Shown: one piece after another, positions 1-5,416 of the stretch
How the letters are laid out: the number at the start of each line of letters is the position of its first letter
Numbering within the stretch: the first letter of the stretch is position 1
Origin: Robiginitomaculum sp.
Lineage (GTDB): Bacteria; Pseudomonadota; Alphaproteobacteria; Caulobacterales; Maricaulaceae
Length of the DNA stretch: 6,468 nucleotides
Assembly: GCA_027071965.1 (NCBI GenBank)
Contig: JALSYJ010000351.1
Coordinates: 1-6,468 of the forward strand
Reading direction: 5' to 3'
The notes under the pieces: model-generated
Seen by the model: the letters and a program-made list of their open reading frames with translations, nothing else
Told to the model about the DNA's origin: nothing
Database searches by the model: none
Position numbers and translations under genes: made by a program

Positions 1-351
1 GGAATACACGATACCCATTAGCGGATCGCTGGCCGCATCAAGAGCAGATTTAACATCTGCAACCGGCTCTTTTACCAGAGCCCCAGCAGATGCAATTGCC
101 CCATCACCACCAGACTTTACATAGTCAGAAGTTTCTTTTGCGTACTTTTTGGGAAGATATTCCAAAATCGGTGGTCGCCCCTCCACCACTTTTCCAATTG
201 AAATATATAACTGAAAAACTGATGTCTGGAAAATACCCAGGCCAACAAGCTTCTTTACCAGATTGCCCGTGGAAATGACCACATAAAGCCCGGTCATCAT
301 CAAAATAATGACCACCCAGTAATTAAAATGTCCAACAATGAAATCCAGCAT
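1..351 (-). CDS. mnhC: Na+/H+ antiporter subunit C (MnhC/MrpC, NuoK-like), 3' end outside window
   Basis: Membrane subunit of the Mrp-type cation/proton antiporter, homologous to NuoK of complex I and MbhG of membrane-bound hydrogenases. The 117 visible codons start at ATG 351-349, five bases after the stop of the upstream mnhB fusion, which suggests translational coupling; no strong ribosome binding site is visible. Residues about 10-28 form TM1. The NuoK/MrpC signature follows at about 29-51 (GNLVKKLVGLGIFQTSVF then QLYIS) and forms TM2. The frame is still open at base 1. In relatives I recall, a short loop of roughly ten residues separates the (A/P)PI motif from a Y-S-(N/D)-P-L-P motif that begins TM3. 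Here PPIL lies at 60-63 and IVYS only at 114-117, so about 40-45 extra residues rich in Lys, Ala, Asp and Val seem to be inserted. The missing part should contain TM3. Family call is firm; the insertion rests on remembered homologs. Confidence 0.9.
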   Translation of the reverse strand, partial: MLDFIVGHFNYWVVIILMMTGLYVVISTGNLVKKLVGLGIFQTSVFQLYISIGKVVEGRPPILEYLPKKYAKETSDYVKSGGDGAIASAGALVKEPVADVKSALDAASDPLMGIVYS

Positions 352-356
352 AGCAA

Positions 357-1454
357 TTACCAGTTCTGATCCTTCAAATCCCGATACCGACCGGCAAATC
401 CGTAATAAATCGACAACATAACACCAGCTACCGTCACCAGAACCCCAAGCTCAATAATCAGGATACCAACATGTTGCGCATGAATGGTGTCGTGAGTATC
501 CAACATATTATAATCAAGGAATTTGCCGCCCATAATAATAGTTACCAACCCAAGACCGCCATAAATCAGCACGCCTAAAATACTACAGAACCGAACCAGA
601 CCCGGAGGCACGGCACGTCTGGTTTCATCCATGCCGAAAATCAGGGAATACAAAATCACCGCCGAAGCAAAAATCACCCCGGCCTGGAAGCCCCCACCAG
701 GGCCGTAATCGCCATGAAAATGCACATAAAGCGCATAAACAACAATGAGTGGGATCAGCATTTTGGCAATAACACCCAATACCACATGGTGGTTTGAAGG
801 AGACTTTATCGCCTCAGCAACAACCGAAGACTTCTTTGTTGGTTTTTCTTTTTCACCTGCCAGCTCGCTATCTTCACTAACGGATTTTGCGCCATCAATG
901 CCTAGGATCAGCATGACACCAAATCCGGCAGTAAGAACCACGACAACTTCGCCAAAAGTATCAAAACCACGATAACTGGCCAGAACTGCAGTCACCACAT
1001 TAGGCACCGAAATATCGGTAATGGTACGTGTCATATACTCAAGACCGACATAGCTGTTGGCTGGAGAATTGGCATCGCCGAACATTGGCATGTCATAGGT
1101 TGCATAAAACAAGGCGACACCCGTTGCTGTTACCACCAGCAAAGCTGTCCAGTGTCGAAGCGGCGTAGTTGGTAGCGCCGTGCGCGAGGTAAGTAGCATG
1201 GCACCAAGCATTAGAACCGTAGAAATACCCGCCCCCACAGCAGCCTCTGTAAACGCCACATCCACAGCATCCAGCGAAACAAACCAGGTTGCCGCCAGCA
1301 GAGAGTACACACCAAACAACATGACAACTGAAAACAAATTGGTCAGACGGACAATTGCAATGGCAACAACCACTAACATGCTGAGCAGTATCATGTCCAA
1401 AATCGTAAACAGGTTAATCGGCAGATTCATATCTACCGGAAAGCTCATTTCCAT
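357..1454 (-). CDS. mnhB: Fused antiporter subunit: MrpA C-terminal domains (DUF4040/MbhD + MbhE-like) joined to MnhB
   Basis: A 365-residue polytopic membrane protein joining pieces that are usually separate. Residues about 15-90 are the DUF4040/MbhD domain, with motif DVAFTEAAVGAG at 65-76; its Glu70 matches the conserved acidic residue of this domain. Residues about 100-187 resemble the end of MrpA/MbhE, with NVVTAVLASYRGFDTFGE at 152-169. A charged linker, about 188-220, rich in Ser, Glu and Lys, follows. Residues about 222-352 are the MnhB domain (PF04039), with HHVVLGVIAKMLIP at 222-235 and the hallmark HFHGDYGPGGGFQAG at 245-259. In Mrp systems these parts form the interface carrying ions beside the large antiporter subunits. 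The start is the ATG directly after the mnhG TAA, with GAGG eight bases upstream; a second ATG two codons in is possible. The N-terminal antiporter part of MrpA is absent and must be supplied by mnhD-like genes outside the window. Confidence 0.92.
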   Translation of the reverse strand: MEMSFPVDMNLPINLFTILDMILLSMLVVVAIAIVRLTNLFSVVMLFGVYSLLAATWFVSLDAVDVAFTEAAVGAGISTVLMLGAMLLTSRTALPTTPLRHWTALLVVTATGVALFYATYDMPMFGDANSPANSYVGLEYMTRTITDISVPNVVTAVLASYRGFDTFGEVVVVLTAGFGVMLILGIDGAKSVSEDSELAGEKEKPTKKSSVVAEAIKSPSNHHVVLGVIAKMLIPLIVVYALYVHFHGDYGPGGGFQAGVIFASAVILYSLIFGMDETRRAVPPGLVRFCSILGVLIYGGLGLVTIIMGGKFLDYNMLDTHDTIHAQHVGILIIELGVLVTVAGVMLSIYYGFAGRYRDLKDQNW

Positions 1455-1817
1455 TTATCCGTCCTCGCGATCACGTGGATGCGGAGGCGCAATAGTTCCA
1501 AGACGAGGCTTCAGCCCCGCCTTGTGCGCTGCATTGGCCACGGCGTGCGTAGCCGTAGGAGATGTTAAAAACAGCAACATGCCAACCAAAGCCAGCTTGG
1601 CAGAAGTCTGTGTCAGCCCTGATTCAACTACCATCCCACCCAGCAGAAAAATAGTTGCCAAAGTATCCGTAATGCCTGCTGCGTGAATGCGGGCGTAAAA
1701 ATCCGGCAAACGCAAGACACCGATTGAACCAATAAGCATAAAACACGCGCCAGCCAGCATCATGGCCCCGGCAAGACCATGACGGGCAAGATCCAGCCAT
1801 ACCCCCCACTCAATCAT
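1455..1817 (-). CDS. mnhG: Na+/H+ antiporter subunit G (MnhG/MrpG)
   Basis: Small membrane subunit (120 residues) of the Mrp antiporter, Pfam PhaG_MnhG_YufB, equivalent to MbhC of membrane-bound hydrogenases. Three hydrophobic segments lie at about 12-35, 53-65 and 74-88. The family signature LRLPDFYARIHAAGITDTLA is at 35-54, and the second typical block LTSPTATHA at 84-92. The C-terminal tail from about 98 is polar and Pro/Arg-rich, as is usual. The ATG overlaps the mnhF stop as ATGA (ATG 1817-1815, TGA 1816-1814), and an AGGAGA ribosome binding site lies about seven bases upstream inside mnhF. The stop TAA is immediately followed by the ATG of the mnhB fusion. Length and motifs are normal for the family, so the call is secure. 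Confidence 0.95.
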   Translation of the reverse strand: MIEWGVWLDLARHGLAGAMMLAGACFMLIGSIGVLRLPDFYARIHAAGITDTLATIFLLGGMVVESGLTQTSAKLALVGMLLFLTSPTATHAVANAAHKAGLKPRLGTIAPPHPRDREDG

Positions 1818-2119
1818 TTGTCTTCTCCTGCGGCATATTCCCGTGGAGCCATATCTGACAAGGCAATATCCAAAGACCGGTACCGGAAAAATTTAAGAAT
1901 TGCGATAGTACCGATAAAGTTCATCAATGCGTACAATATCGCAATATCAACCCCATCGGGACGATTGATCAGAAAACTGAACAGGCACAAAAACAAAACA
2001 GTTTTGGTTCCAAACGAGTTAACCGCCAAAACACGGTCATACAATTGCGGCCCGCGCAGCAATCGGGCCAATATCAGCGCCATCGACAGCGTAATCAATA
2101 AGGAAATAAAGAAAATCAA
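1814..2119 (-). CDS. mnhF: Na+/H+ antiporter subunit F (MnhF/MrpF), TTG start
   Basis: Small three-helix membrane subunit of the Mrp antiporter, equivalent to MbhB. I place the start at TTG 2119-2117, giving 101 residues. It has a strong AGAAGGAG ribosome binding site eight bases upstream and overlaps the mnhE stop as TTGA. The ATG at 2155 would add a polar, Cys/Arg-rich 12-residue leader, overlap mnhE by 40 bases, and leave that binding site unexplained. With the TTG start, hydrophobic segments lie at about 2-20, 36-51 and 57-77. Family motifs are RGP..YDRVLAVN at 22-34 and DIAILYALMNFIGTIAILK at 58-76. The polar C-terminal tail ends in GEDK, overlapping the start of mnhG by four bases. A rare start codon combined with coupling to mnhE may set subunit stoichiometry; that is inference. 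Confidence 0.92.
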   Translation of the reverse strand: MIFFISLLITLSMALILARLLRGPQLYDRVLAVNSFGTKTVLFLCLFSFLINRPDGVDIAILYALMNFIGTIAILKFFRYRSLDIALSDMAPREYAAGEDK

Positions 2120-2622
2120 AACGCTGGCTCCTTCTCTCCGGCAGCAATGGCGCATCTTCTAGCCATTTCCGCAAAATCACCGCGATTGGTCATTTCCTTT
2201 AGAAGCGTGTGCACAATCACCTCATCATCATCGAGATCAATACTAACCGTCCCCGGAGTAAGAGTAATGGAATTAGCAAATAAAGCCCTCCCAAACCCAC
2301 TGGATGGCAGGGTTTTTACTCGGATCAATCGCGGTGTAAGCACCATATCGGGACGAAGAATTGTTGCGCTTATGATTATGGTGGATTTCCATATTTCCAC
2401 CACCAGCCACACTAAATAAGGCACCATGCGAAACAGATTAAAATACGGGACTGACTCATTATCAATAATCCGCATCCTGATAGTCAGAATAATCGTAAAA
2501 ATCACTGATGCCGAGCCAAGCCACAACAAAAGCGGTTTATTAAAATAGCCCGAAAGCACAAGCCACAAAGTGACCAGCACAATAATCAATGCTATAATAT
2601 AACGCACACCAAGATAACGCAT
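2116..2622 (-). CDS. mnhE: Na+/H+ antiporter subunit E (MnhE/MrpE)
   Basis: First gene of the antiporter operon, a 168-residue membrane protein of Pfam MNHE, equivalent to MbhA. The ATG at 2622-2620 is preferred because GAGGG lies nine bases upstream. A GTG at 2643-2641 in the same frame would add seven residues (MSRGRGS) and has no good binding site. Two N-terminal hydrophobic segments span about 7-25 and 31-50, with the usual LWLVLSG at 19-25. A further hydrophobic stretch with LVVEIWKSTI lies at about 66-89. The soluble C-terminal domain carries the family hallmark ANSITLTPGTVSIDLDDDEV at 116-135. The last codons hold the ribosome binding site of mnhF, and the TGA stop overlaps its TTG start. 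No other gene lies upstream for about 540 bases, so this is the likely operon head. Confidence 0.94.
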   Translation of the reverse strand: MRYLGVRYIIALIIVLVTLWLVLSGYFNKPLLLWLGSASVIFTIILTIRMRIIDNESVPYFNLFRMVPYLVWLVVEIWKSTIIISATILRPDMVLTPRLIRVKTLPSSGFGRALFANSITLTPGTVSIDLDDDEVIVHTLLKEMTNRGDFAEMARRCAIAAGEKEPAF

Positions 2623-2715
2623 ACTCCCCCGCCCTCGACTCACTTTTTAAGGCAGTGAGAGTTTACGCAAGAGAATTCGGATTGCCAGTCTTTTCGGCCA
2701 GTTTACGAAGGGTTT

Positions 2716-2766
2716 TGCATAATTTTCGCCGTATACGAAAATTTTGCCTGTTTTACTCTCTGTCAA
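2716..2766 (-). promoter_or_regulatory. Candidate promoter and dyad operator upstream of mnhE
   Basis: Reading towards mnhE, a consensus -35 box TTGACA lies at 2766-2761. The best-spaced -10 position (2743-2738, spacer 17) reads AATTTT, which is weak. A near-perfect inverted repeat overlaps this -10 area: arms at 2717-2728 and 2736-2747 match at 11 of 12 positions (GCAtAATTTTCG / CGAAAATTtTGC), separated by seven bases that contain part of a CGTATACG palindrome (2730-2737). Its size and place, about 95 bases upstream of the mnhE ATG, suit a dimeric repressor or activator site. The regulator cannot be named. The symmetry is seen directly; the promoter assignment is inference. Confidence 0.4.
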
Positions 2767-2848
2767 ATAGAATTGCATACGGTAATTGAGGCATGAACCT
2801 TAAGAGAATTTCCAATTCATAAAACCCGGGATTTGCTTCATATCTTGC

Positions 2849-3055
2849 TTATCACATTTATTCAGCCGCAAAACCCTCGCTTAAAATAGCGAGGCTTGCC
2901 GTCGCGGTAGCGCACAAAGAGTCCTCAAGTAGCCGCTAGGCGGTAGGACAAACAAAGAGTCCTCAAGTAGCCGCTAGGCGTTAGGACATTTACCCGTCCT
3001 CAAGTAGCGAAGCGGTAGGACGTTAAAAAATCTTCCCACTTTTGCTTGCAAATGC
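2849..3055. repeat. Family A intergenic repeat, copy 1, split by a family B array
   Basis: The left and central part (core 2866-2918) matches copies 2 and 3 at 52 of 53 bases. The right part (3032-3055, starting cttcccacttttgcttgc) is the same 24-base block that ends copy 2. Between them, about 2919-3030 is occupied by three family B repeats absent from the other copies, so this reads as an A element interrupted by B elements. The core contains a perfect 7-bp hairpin, CCTCGCT (2875-2881), loop TAAAAT, AGCGAGG (2888-2894). The other copies have a mismatch in this stem. No coding sequence or transposase is associated. Confidence 0.85.
2919..3030. repeat. Three tandem family B repeats (REP-like hairpins with GTAG)
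   Basis: Three units of 36-38 bases begin at 2919, 2957 and 2995. Units 1 and 2 share a nearly identical first 31 bases; unit 3 has a shortened centre. Each unit is flanked by GTCCT and AGGAC arms (2921-2925/2945-2949, 2959-2963/2983-2987, 2996-3000/3017-3021). Inside, the tetranucleotide GTAG is directly followed by a small hairpin, CCGC-TAG-GCGG in unit 1 (2933-2943). A GTAG next to a hairpin is the layout of bacterial REP sequences mobilised by RAYT proteins. No such gene is in the window, so the REP label is by form only. Confidence 0.8.
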
Positions 3056-3065
3056 AAATCTTTGT

Positions 3066-3160
3066 TTATCGCATTTTGACCGCAAAACCCGCGCTTAAAA
3101 TAGCGAGGCTTGCCGTCGCGGTAGCGCACAAAAAGCTTCCCACTTTTGCTTGCAAATGCT
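3066..3160. repeat. Family A intergenic repeat, copy 2
   Basis: The core 3080-3132 is identical over 53 bases to copy 3 (5335-5387) and differs at one base from copy 1. It is followed by the conserved block starting cttcccacttttgct (3136-3159). The ends carry short inverted GCATTT (3071-3076) and AAATGC (3154-3159). Within the core, CGCT at 3092-3095 can pair either with the near AGCG (3102-3105) or, as GCGCT/AGCGC, with 3123-3127, so two exclusive folds are possible. The element touches the TAA stop (3163-3161) of the DUF2336 gene, with no spacer. Read on the minus strand, the near hairpin is followed by GTTTTG, so weak terminator activity is possible. Confidence 0.88.
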
Positions 3161-4372
3161 TTAGCCCCGGGTGCCAAACACCAATGATGCTGCTCGATCT
3201 GGTGTGCTAAGATTATAAGCCTCGCCCATATCACCTTCTCGAATTCGCCGACGCAGATCACTGGACAACGATGAACTAAGCGCCCAGTTCCAGTATCTAA
3301 GCACAGTTTGCGCCTTATTTGATGAAAGCGTATCAAATGTATACAAAACCCGCTCAAACCCGGCATTATTATTCAAATTTTCTATTCTGCATCGCCCCAT
3401 GGCAGCCCACATCTTGCCCAGATATTCACGCTTCAATCCCGTAGCCTTGCACAAAACTGCAATCGGCTCGCCGCCCTGATCCGCCAGAATTCTTGCGCCG
3501 GTTATCGGCTTTATTCCCGAAAGGTAGGAGATTTCCTCTGACACCGCCACATCCATTTTCACCACAGCAGCATCTACCGCATCTTCCAGACTGCTATATG
3601 GGCTTTTTTCCAGCGCGGCACGATTGCGCTGCCGCCGCTCAATAAACTGTATGGCCTTGCGCGCCAGAGGATCCTGCCAGTTTTCAGCCGCAACCAGCTC
3701 AAAAACATCAGCCGCAGATTCTTGCATCAGCACTCGATCCACACAAAAGCGCAGAAAAATCCGTTTTCGATCCTCCTCATTCGCCCACCAGAACAAGGTT
3801 AAACCCTGACTTGGCCGCAATTCAGGCCGCGACAATAACAGACCGCACAGGCTCGTGTGAGCCCTTGTAAGCTCCACCAATGCTTCTAATGAGCGGTTTG
3901 ACAGGCTGGCTTCCGGGTTACGCAGCAATTCTTTGGCCACTTCTGCTTCTGCATAGGAGGTCAGCTTTTCAACGACCAACTCGCTAACATGTTTACGCCG
4001 GGCAATCAGTATCCGGTGCTTTAGCCCACCATTTGTGGCAGCATGAACCAGATCCACATCAGAAATAGTCTGGCTGTTCTCTAAAACCGGAGCTGCAATA
4101 TCAAACTCATCAGCCGCCAGCATACGCAATAATAATGGCGGAACATCGCCAAGACTTGCCACCCTGCGCGCGCAACGCGCCCGCAATTCCGGTTCTGCCT
4201 CGCGCAGCATGTCCATCAACAAATCACCAACCATGTGACGTTCTACCGGCGAAATACGGCTATCCGGTAAGCATACCAGATCCGACAGGCGCTTTAGCAG
4301 GGTCGAACGCGCCCGGCCAATGACCGGGGACTCTGGCGCAGTTTCAGGCGCTTTGGCAGCCTCAGATATCAT
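3161..4372 (-). CDS. DUF2336 domain-containing protein, function unknown
   Basis: A 403-residue, apparently soluble and mostly helical protein with no signal peptide or membrane segment. The N-terminal half fits the DUF2336 family: LSDLVCLPDSRISPVERHMV at 29-48, then short amphipathic helical blocks around 60-160 that look like HEAT-type repeats. These include ELRARCARRVASLGDVPPLL (62-81), the APVLENSQTISDVDL block (94-108) and RILIARRKHVS (120-130). A second conserved part has LSRPELRPSQGLTLFWWANE at 180-199 and GEPIAVLCKATGLKREYLGK at 301-320. The family is common in Alphaproteobacteria and its role is, to my knowledge, undefined. The ATG at 4372 has AGGA seven bases upstream. Length is normal. 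The gene stands alone: 92 bases separate it from the DoxX-like gene upstream, and it ends exactly at a family A repeat. No functional claim beyond the family is justified. Confidence 0.85.
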   Translation of the reverse strand: MISEAAKAPETAPESPVIGRARSTLLKRLSDLVCLPDSRISPVERHMVGDLLMDMLREAEPELRARCARRVASLGDVPPLLLRMLAADEFDIAAPVLENSQTISDVDLVHAATNGGLKHRILIARRKHVSELVVEKLTSYAEAEVAKELLRNPEASLSNRSLEALVELTRAHTSLCGLLLSRPELRPSQGLTLFWWANEEDRKRIFLRFCVDRVLMQESAADVFELVAAENWQDPLARKAIQFIERRQRNRAALEKSPYSSLEDAVDAAVVKMDVAVSEEISYLSGIKPITGARILADQGGEPIAVLCKATGLKREYLGKMWAAMGRCRIENLNNNAGFERVLYTFDTLSSNKAQTVLRYWNWALSSSLSSDLRRRIREGDMGEAYNLSTPDRAASLVFGTRG

Positions 4373-4402
4373 TTACCTATCCTGATATTTGCGTATTTAA
4401 CG

Positions 4403-4462
4403 AACAGCAGTGAAGCAAGCCTTGGTTAACCAACCGTCACTTATGTCCAAAATTCTGCTGTT
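4403..4462. other. Palindromic intergenic spacer between the DoxX-like and DUF2336 genes
   Basis: This short gap contains a perfect 12-bp palindrome TTGGTTAACCAA (4422-4433). It is flanked by an 8-bp inverted repeat, AACAGCAG (4403-4410) and CTGCTGTT (4455-4462). It lies just upstream of the DUF2336 start and just downstream of the DoxX-like stop, so it could be an operator for the former or a structured end for the latter. No clear T-tract or promoter boxes were seen. Confidence 0.4.
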
Positions 4463-4464
4463 AC

Positions 4465-4872
4465 TTAAGGTCTGTCAGATCGAAATTCCAGCAAAAAACC
4501 GGCCAGAGCCACCGTAAAGGAGCCAAGAGCCATAAAAAACAATATCGGGCTTTTTACATATTCGCCATCAGGGGTAAATGAAACCGGGGCATTGATGCCA
4601 AGAAACGGGGACAGATGAAAGGCTATTGCTCCACCTAGCACAAGCAAGGCCAGCAGCAGACCAAACCGGCGTACTGACGGCCACAGCAATAACAGGGCAG
4701 ACATAATTTCCGCTGCTCCGATGAACCTGCGCACCCATGGCTCAAATGCGTTAATACCGGTTGTAACAGCAATATAACTAAATACGGCATTGGGATCAGT
4801 AAATTTCTGCGCACCCATGAATATCAAGAACAAAGCCAAGACAATTGCTAAAGACCAACTGATTTTTTTCAT
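4465..4872 (-). CDS. DoxX-like family membrane protein
   Basis: A 135-residue, four-helix inner membrane protein of the DoxX-like type. Hydrophobic segments lie at about 5-20, 50-64, 69-88 and 108-129. Typical features are the FMGAQKFTDPNAVFSYI block at 18-34, RRFIGAAEIMSALLLLWP at 48-65 and GAIAFHLSPF at 81-90. Start choice: ATG 4872-4870 has a strong GGAGG five bases upstream; a longer reading from 4908 would add 12 polar residues containing that binding site and is unlikely. Family members are small membrane proteins of mostly unknown reaction. Mycobacterial DoxX has been linked to a membrane oxidoreductase complex in oxidative stress, but this protein may be only distantly related. It is divergent from msrB, with 79 bases between starts, so shared regulation is possible but unproven. 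Confidence 0.8.
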   Translation of the reverse strand: MKKISWSLAIVLALFLIFMGAQKFTDPNAVFSYIAVTTGINAFEPWVRRFIGAAEIMSALLLLWPSVRRFGLLLALLVLGGAIAFHLSPFLGINAPVSFTPDGEYVKSPILFFMALGSFTVALAGFLLEFRSDRP

Positions 4873-4951
4873 TTTCCCCTCCCCGCTGTTTTGCTGTATA
4901 TTGCCCAAGCAACCATATATTTTCCAATCACATTTGTGAGACCAGAACTTG
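4873..4951. promoter_or_regulatory. Divergent regulatory region between the DoxX-like gene and msrB
   Basis: Both promoters must lie in these 79 bases or inside the neighbouring genes. AT-rich boxes TATATT (4896-4901 and 4915-4920) are possible -10 elements for the plus strand, but no well-spaced -35 was found. Two small dyads are visible: TTGC-CCAA-GCAA (4901-4912) and TCACA-TT-TGTGA (4928-4939). The latter carries CRP-like half sites but in inverted order, so it is not a CRP site. The msrB ribosome binding site is weak. Confidence 0.35.
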
Positions 4952-5323
4952 ATGAAAAAGCTATCACAACATCAGATAGAAATTGCCCGCAACCACGGCA
5001 CCGAAGCACCGTTCTCCGGGCCGTGGCTGCATGAGAAGCGCGCTGGTACTTATTCCTGCGCAGCCTGTGGCAATAAGCTGTTTTCCAGCACCTGCAAATA
5101 CGACTCAGGCTCTGGCTGGCCAAGTTTCTGGCAGATGCTGCATAAGTCCTCCCTTGCGACAACCATTGATGCAAAGCTTGGAATGAAGCGAACCGAAGTG
5201 CATTGCGCCAATTGCAAAGCCCATATGGGGCATGTGTTTGATGATGGCCCAAAGCCCACCGGGCTGCGTTATTGTATCAATGGCACGGTACTTGATTTTG
5301 AACCATCTGATCAAACTTCCTAA
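4952..5323 (+). CDS. msrB: Peptide-methionine (R)-S-oxide reductase MsrB
   Basis: Reduces methionine-R-sulfoxide in proteins back to methionine. The 123-residue protein has no signal peptide, so it is probably cytosolic. The SelR domain covers nearly all of it: HGTEAPFSG (15-23), zinc ligands in CAAC (Cys36, Cys39) and CANC (Cys85, Cys88), YDSGSGWPSFW (50-60), GHVFDDGPKPTGLRYCING (93-111). Catalytic Cys108 is in the RYCIN motif. Many relatives have SGCGWPSF with a resolving cysteine; here that position is Ser54, and the only spare cysteine is Cys48 in STCKYDS. The ATG at 4952 is preceded in frame by TTG at 4949; the ATG start is more likely. The gene is the only plus-strand gene in the window and its TAA runs straight into a family A repeat. 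Family assignment is secure. Confidence 0.95.
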   Translation: MKKLSQHQIEIARNHGTEAPFSGPWLHEKRAGTYSCAACGNKLFSSTCKYDSGSGWPSFWQMLHKSSLATTIDAKLGMKRTEVHCANCKAHMGHVFDDGPKPTGLRYCINGTVLDFEPSDQTS

Positions 5324-5414
5324 AGCATTTTTGGCCGCAAAACCCGCGCTTAAAATAGCGAGGCTTGCCGTCGCGGTAGCGCACAAAAACCTTCCCACTT
5401 TTGCTAAAAATGCT
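5324..5414. repeat. Family A intergenic repeat, copy 3, with 9-bp terminal inverted repeats
   Basis: This is the cleanest copy: 91 bases bounded by perfect inverted repeats AGCATTTTT (5324-5332) and AAAAATGCT (5406-5414). The core 5335-5387 is identical to copy 2. The right block (from 5391, cttcccacttttgct) is shortened relative to copies 1 and 2. It fills the convergent gap between msrB, whose TAA ends at 5323, and the minus-strand gene whose stop codon begins at 5417 on the plus strand. The terminal repeats and internal hairpin CC(G)CGCT-TAAAAT-AGCG(A)GG could form a bidirectional transcript end. MITE-like form and terminator role are inferences. Confidence 0.88.
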
Positions 5415-5416
5415 CC

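Noticed and set aside
90..278. Plus-strand 62-codon open frame at the left edge
   Set aside because: Entirely antisense to mnhC, whose NuoK-type motifs are clear.
1180..1686. Plus-strand open frame of 168 codons opposite the mnhB fusion and mnhG
   Set aside because: Lies antisense to two genes with strong family motifs; its Ser/Thr/Ala-rich peptide is typical of the complement of membrane protein genes.
2120..2155. ATG start for mnhF at 2155
   Set aside because: It would overlap mnhE by 40 bases and add a polar leader; the TTG at 2119 has an AGAAGGAG site at good distance and a TTGA overlap.
2919..3030. Short regularly spaced repeats that might be a CRISPR array
   Set aside because: Only three units, no unique spacers of constant length between them, the units themselves are the whole period, and no cas genes are nearby. 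They fit small palindromic repeats better.
2974..3366. Minus-strand open frame of 130 codons across the repeats
   Set aside because: It overlaps the DUF2336 gene end out of frame and runs through family A and B repeats; its peptide simply translates the repeat sequence.
4873..4908. Upstream start at 4908 for the DoxX-like gene
   Set aside because: The added 12 residues are polar and encode the strong GGAGG binding site of the ATG at 4872.
4928..4939. TCACATTTGTGA as a CRP/FNR-type site
   Set aside because: The half sites are in the wrong order and the spacing is two bases; CRP sites read TGTGA-N6-TCACA.
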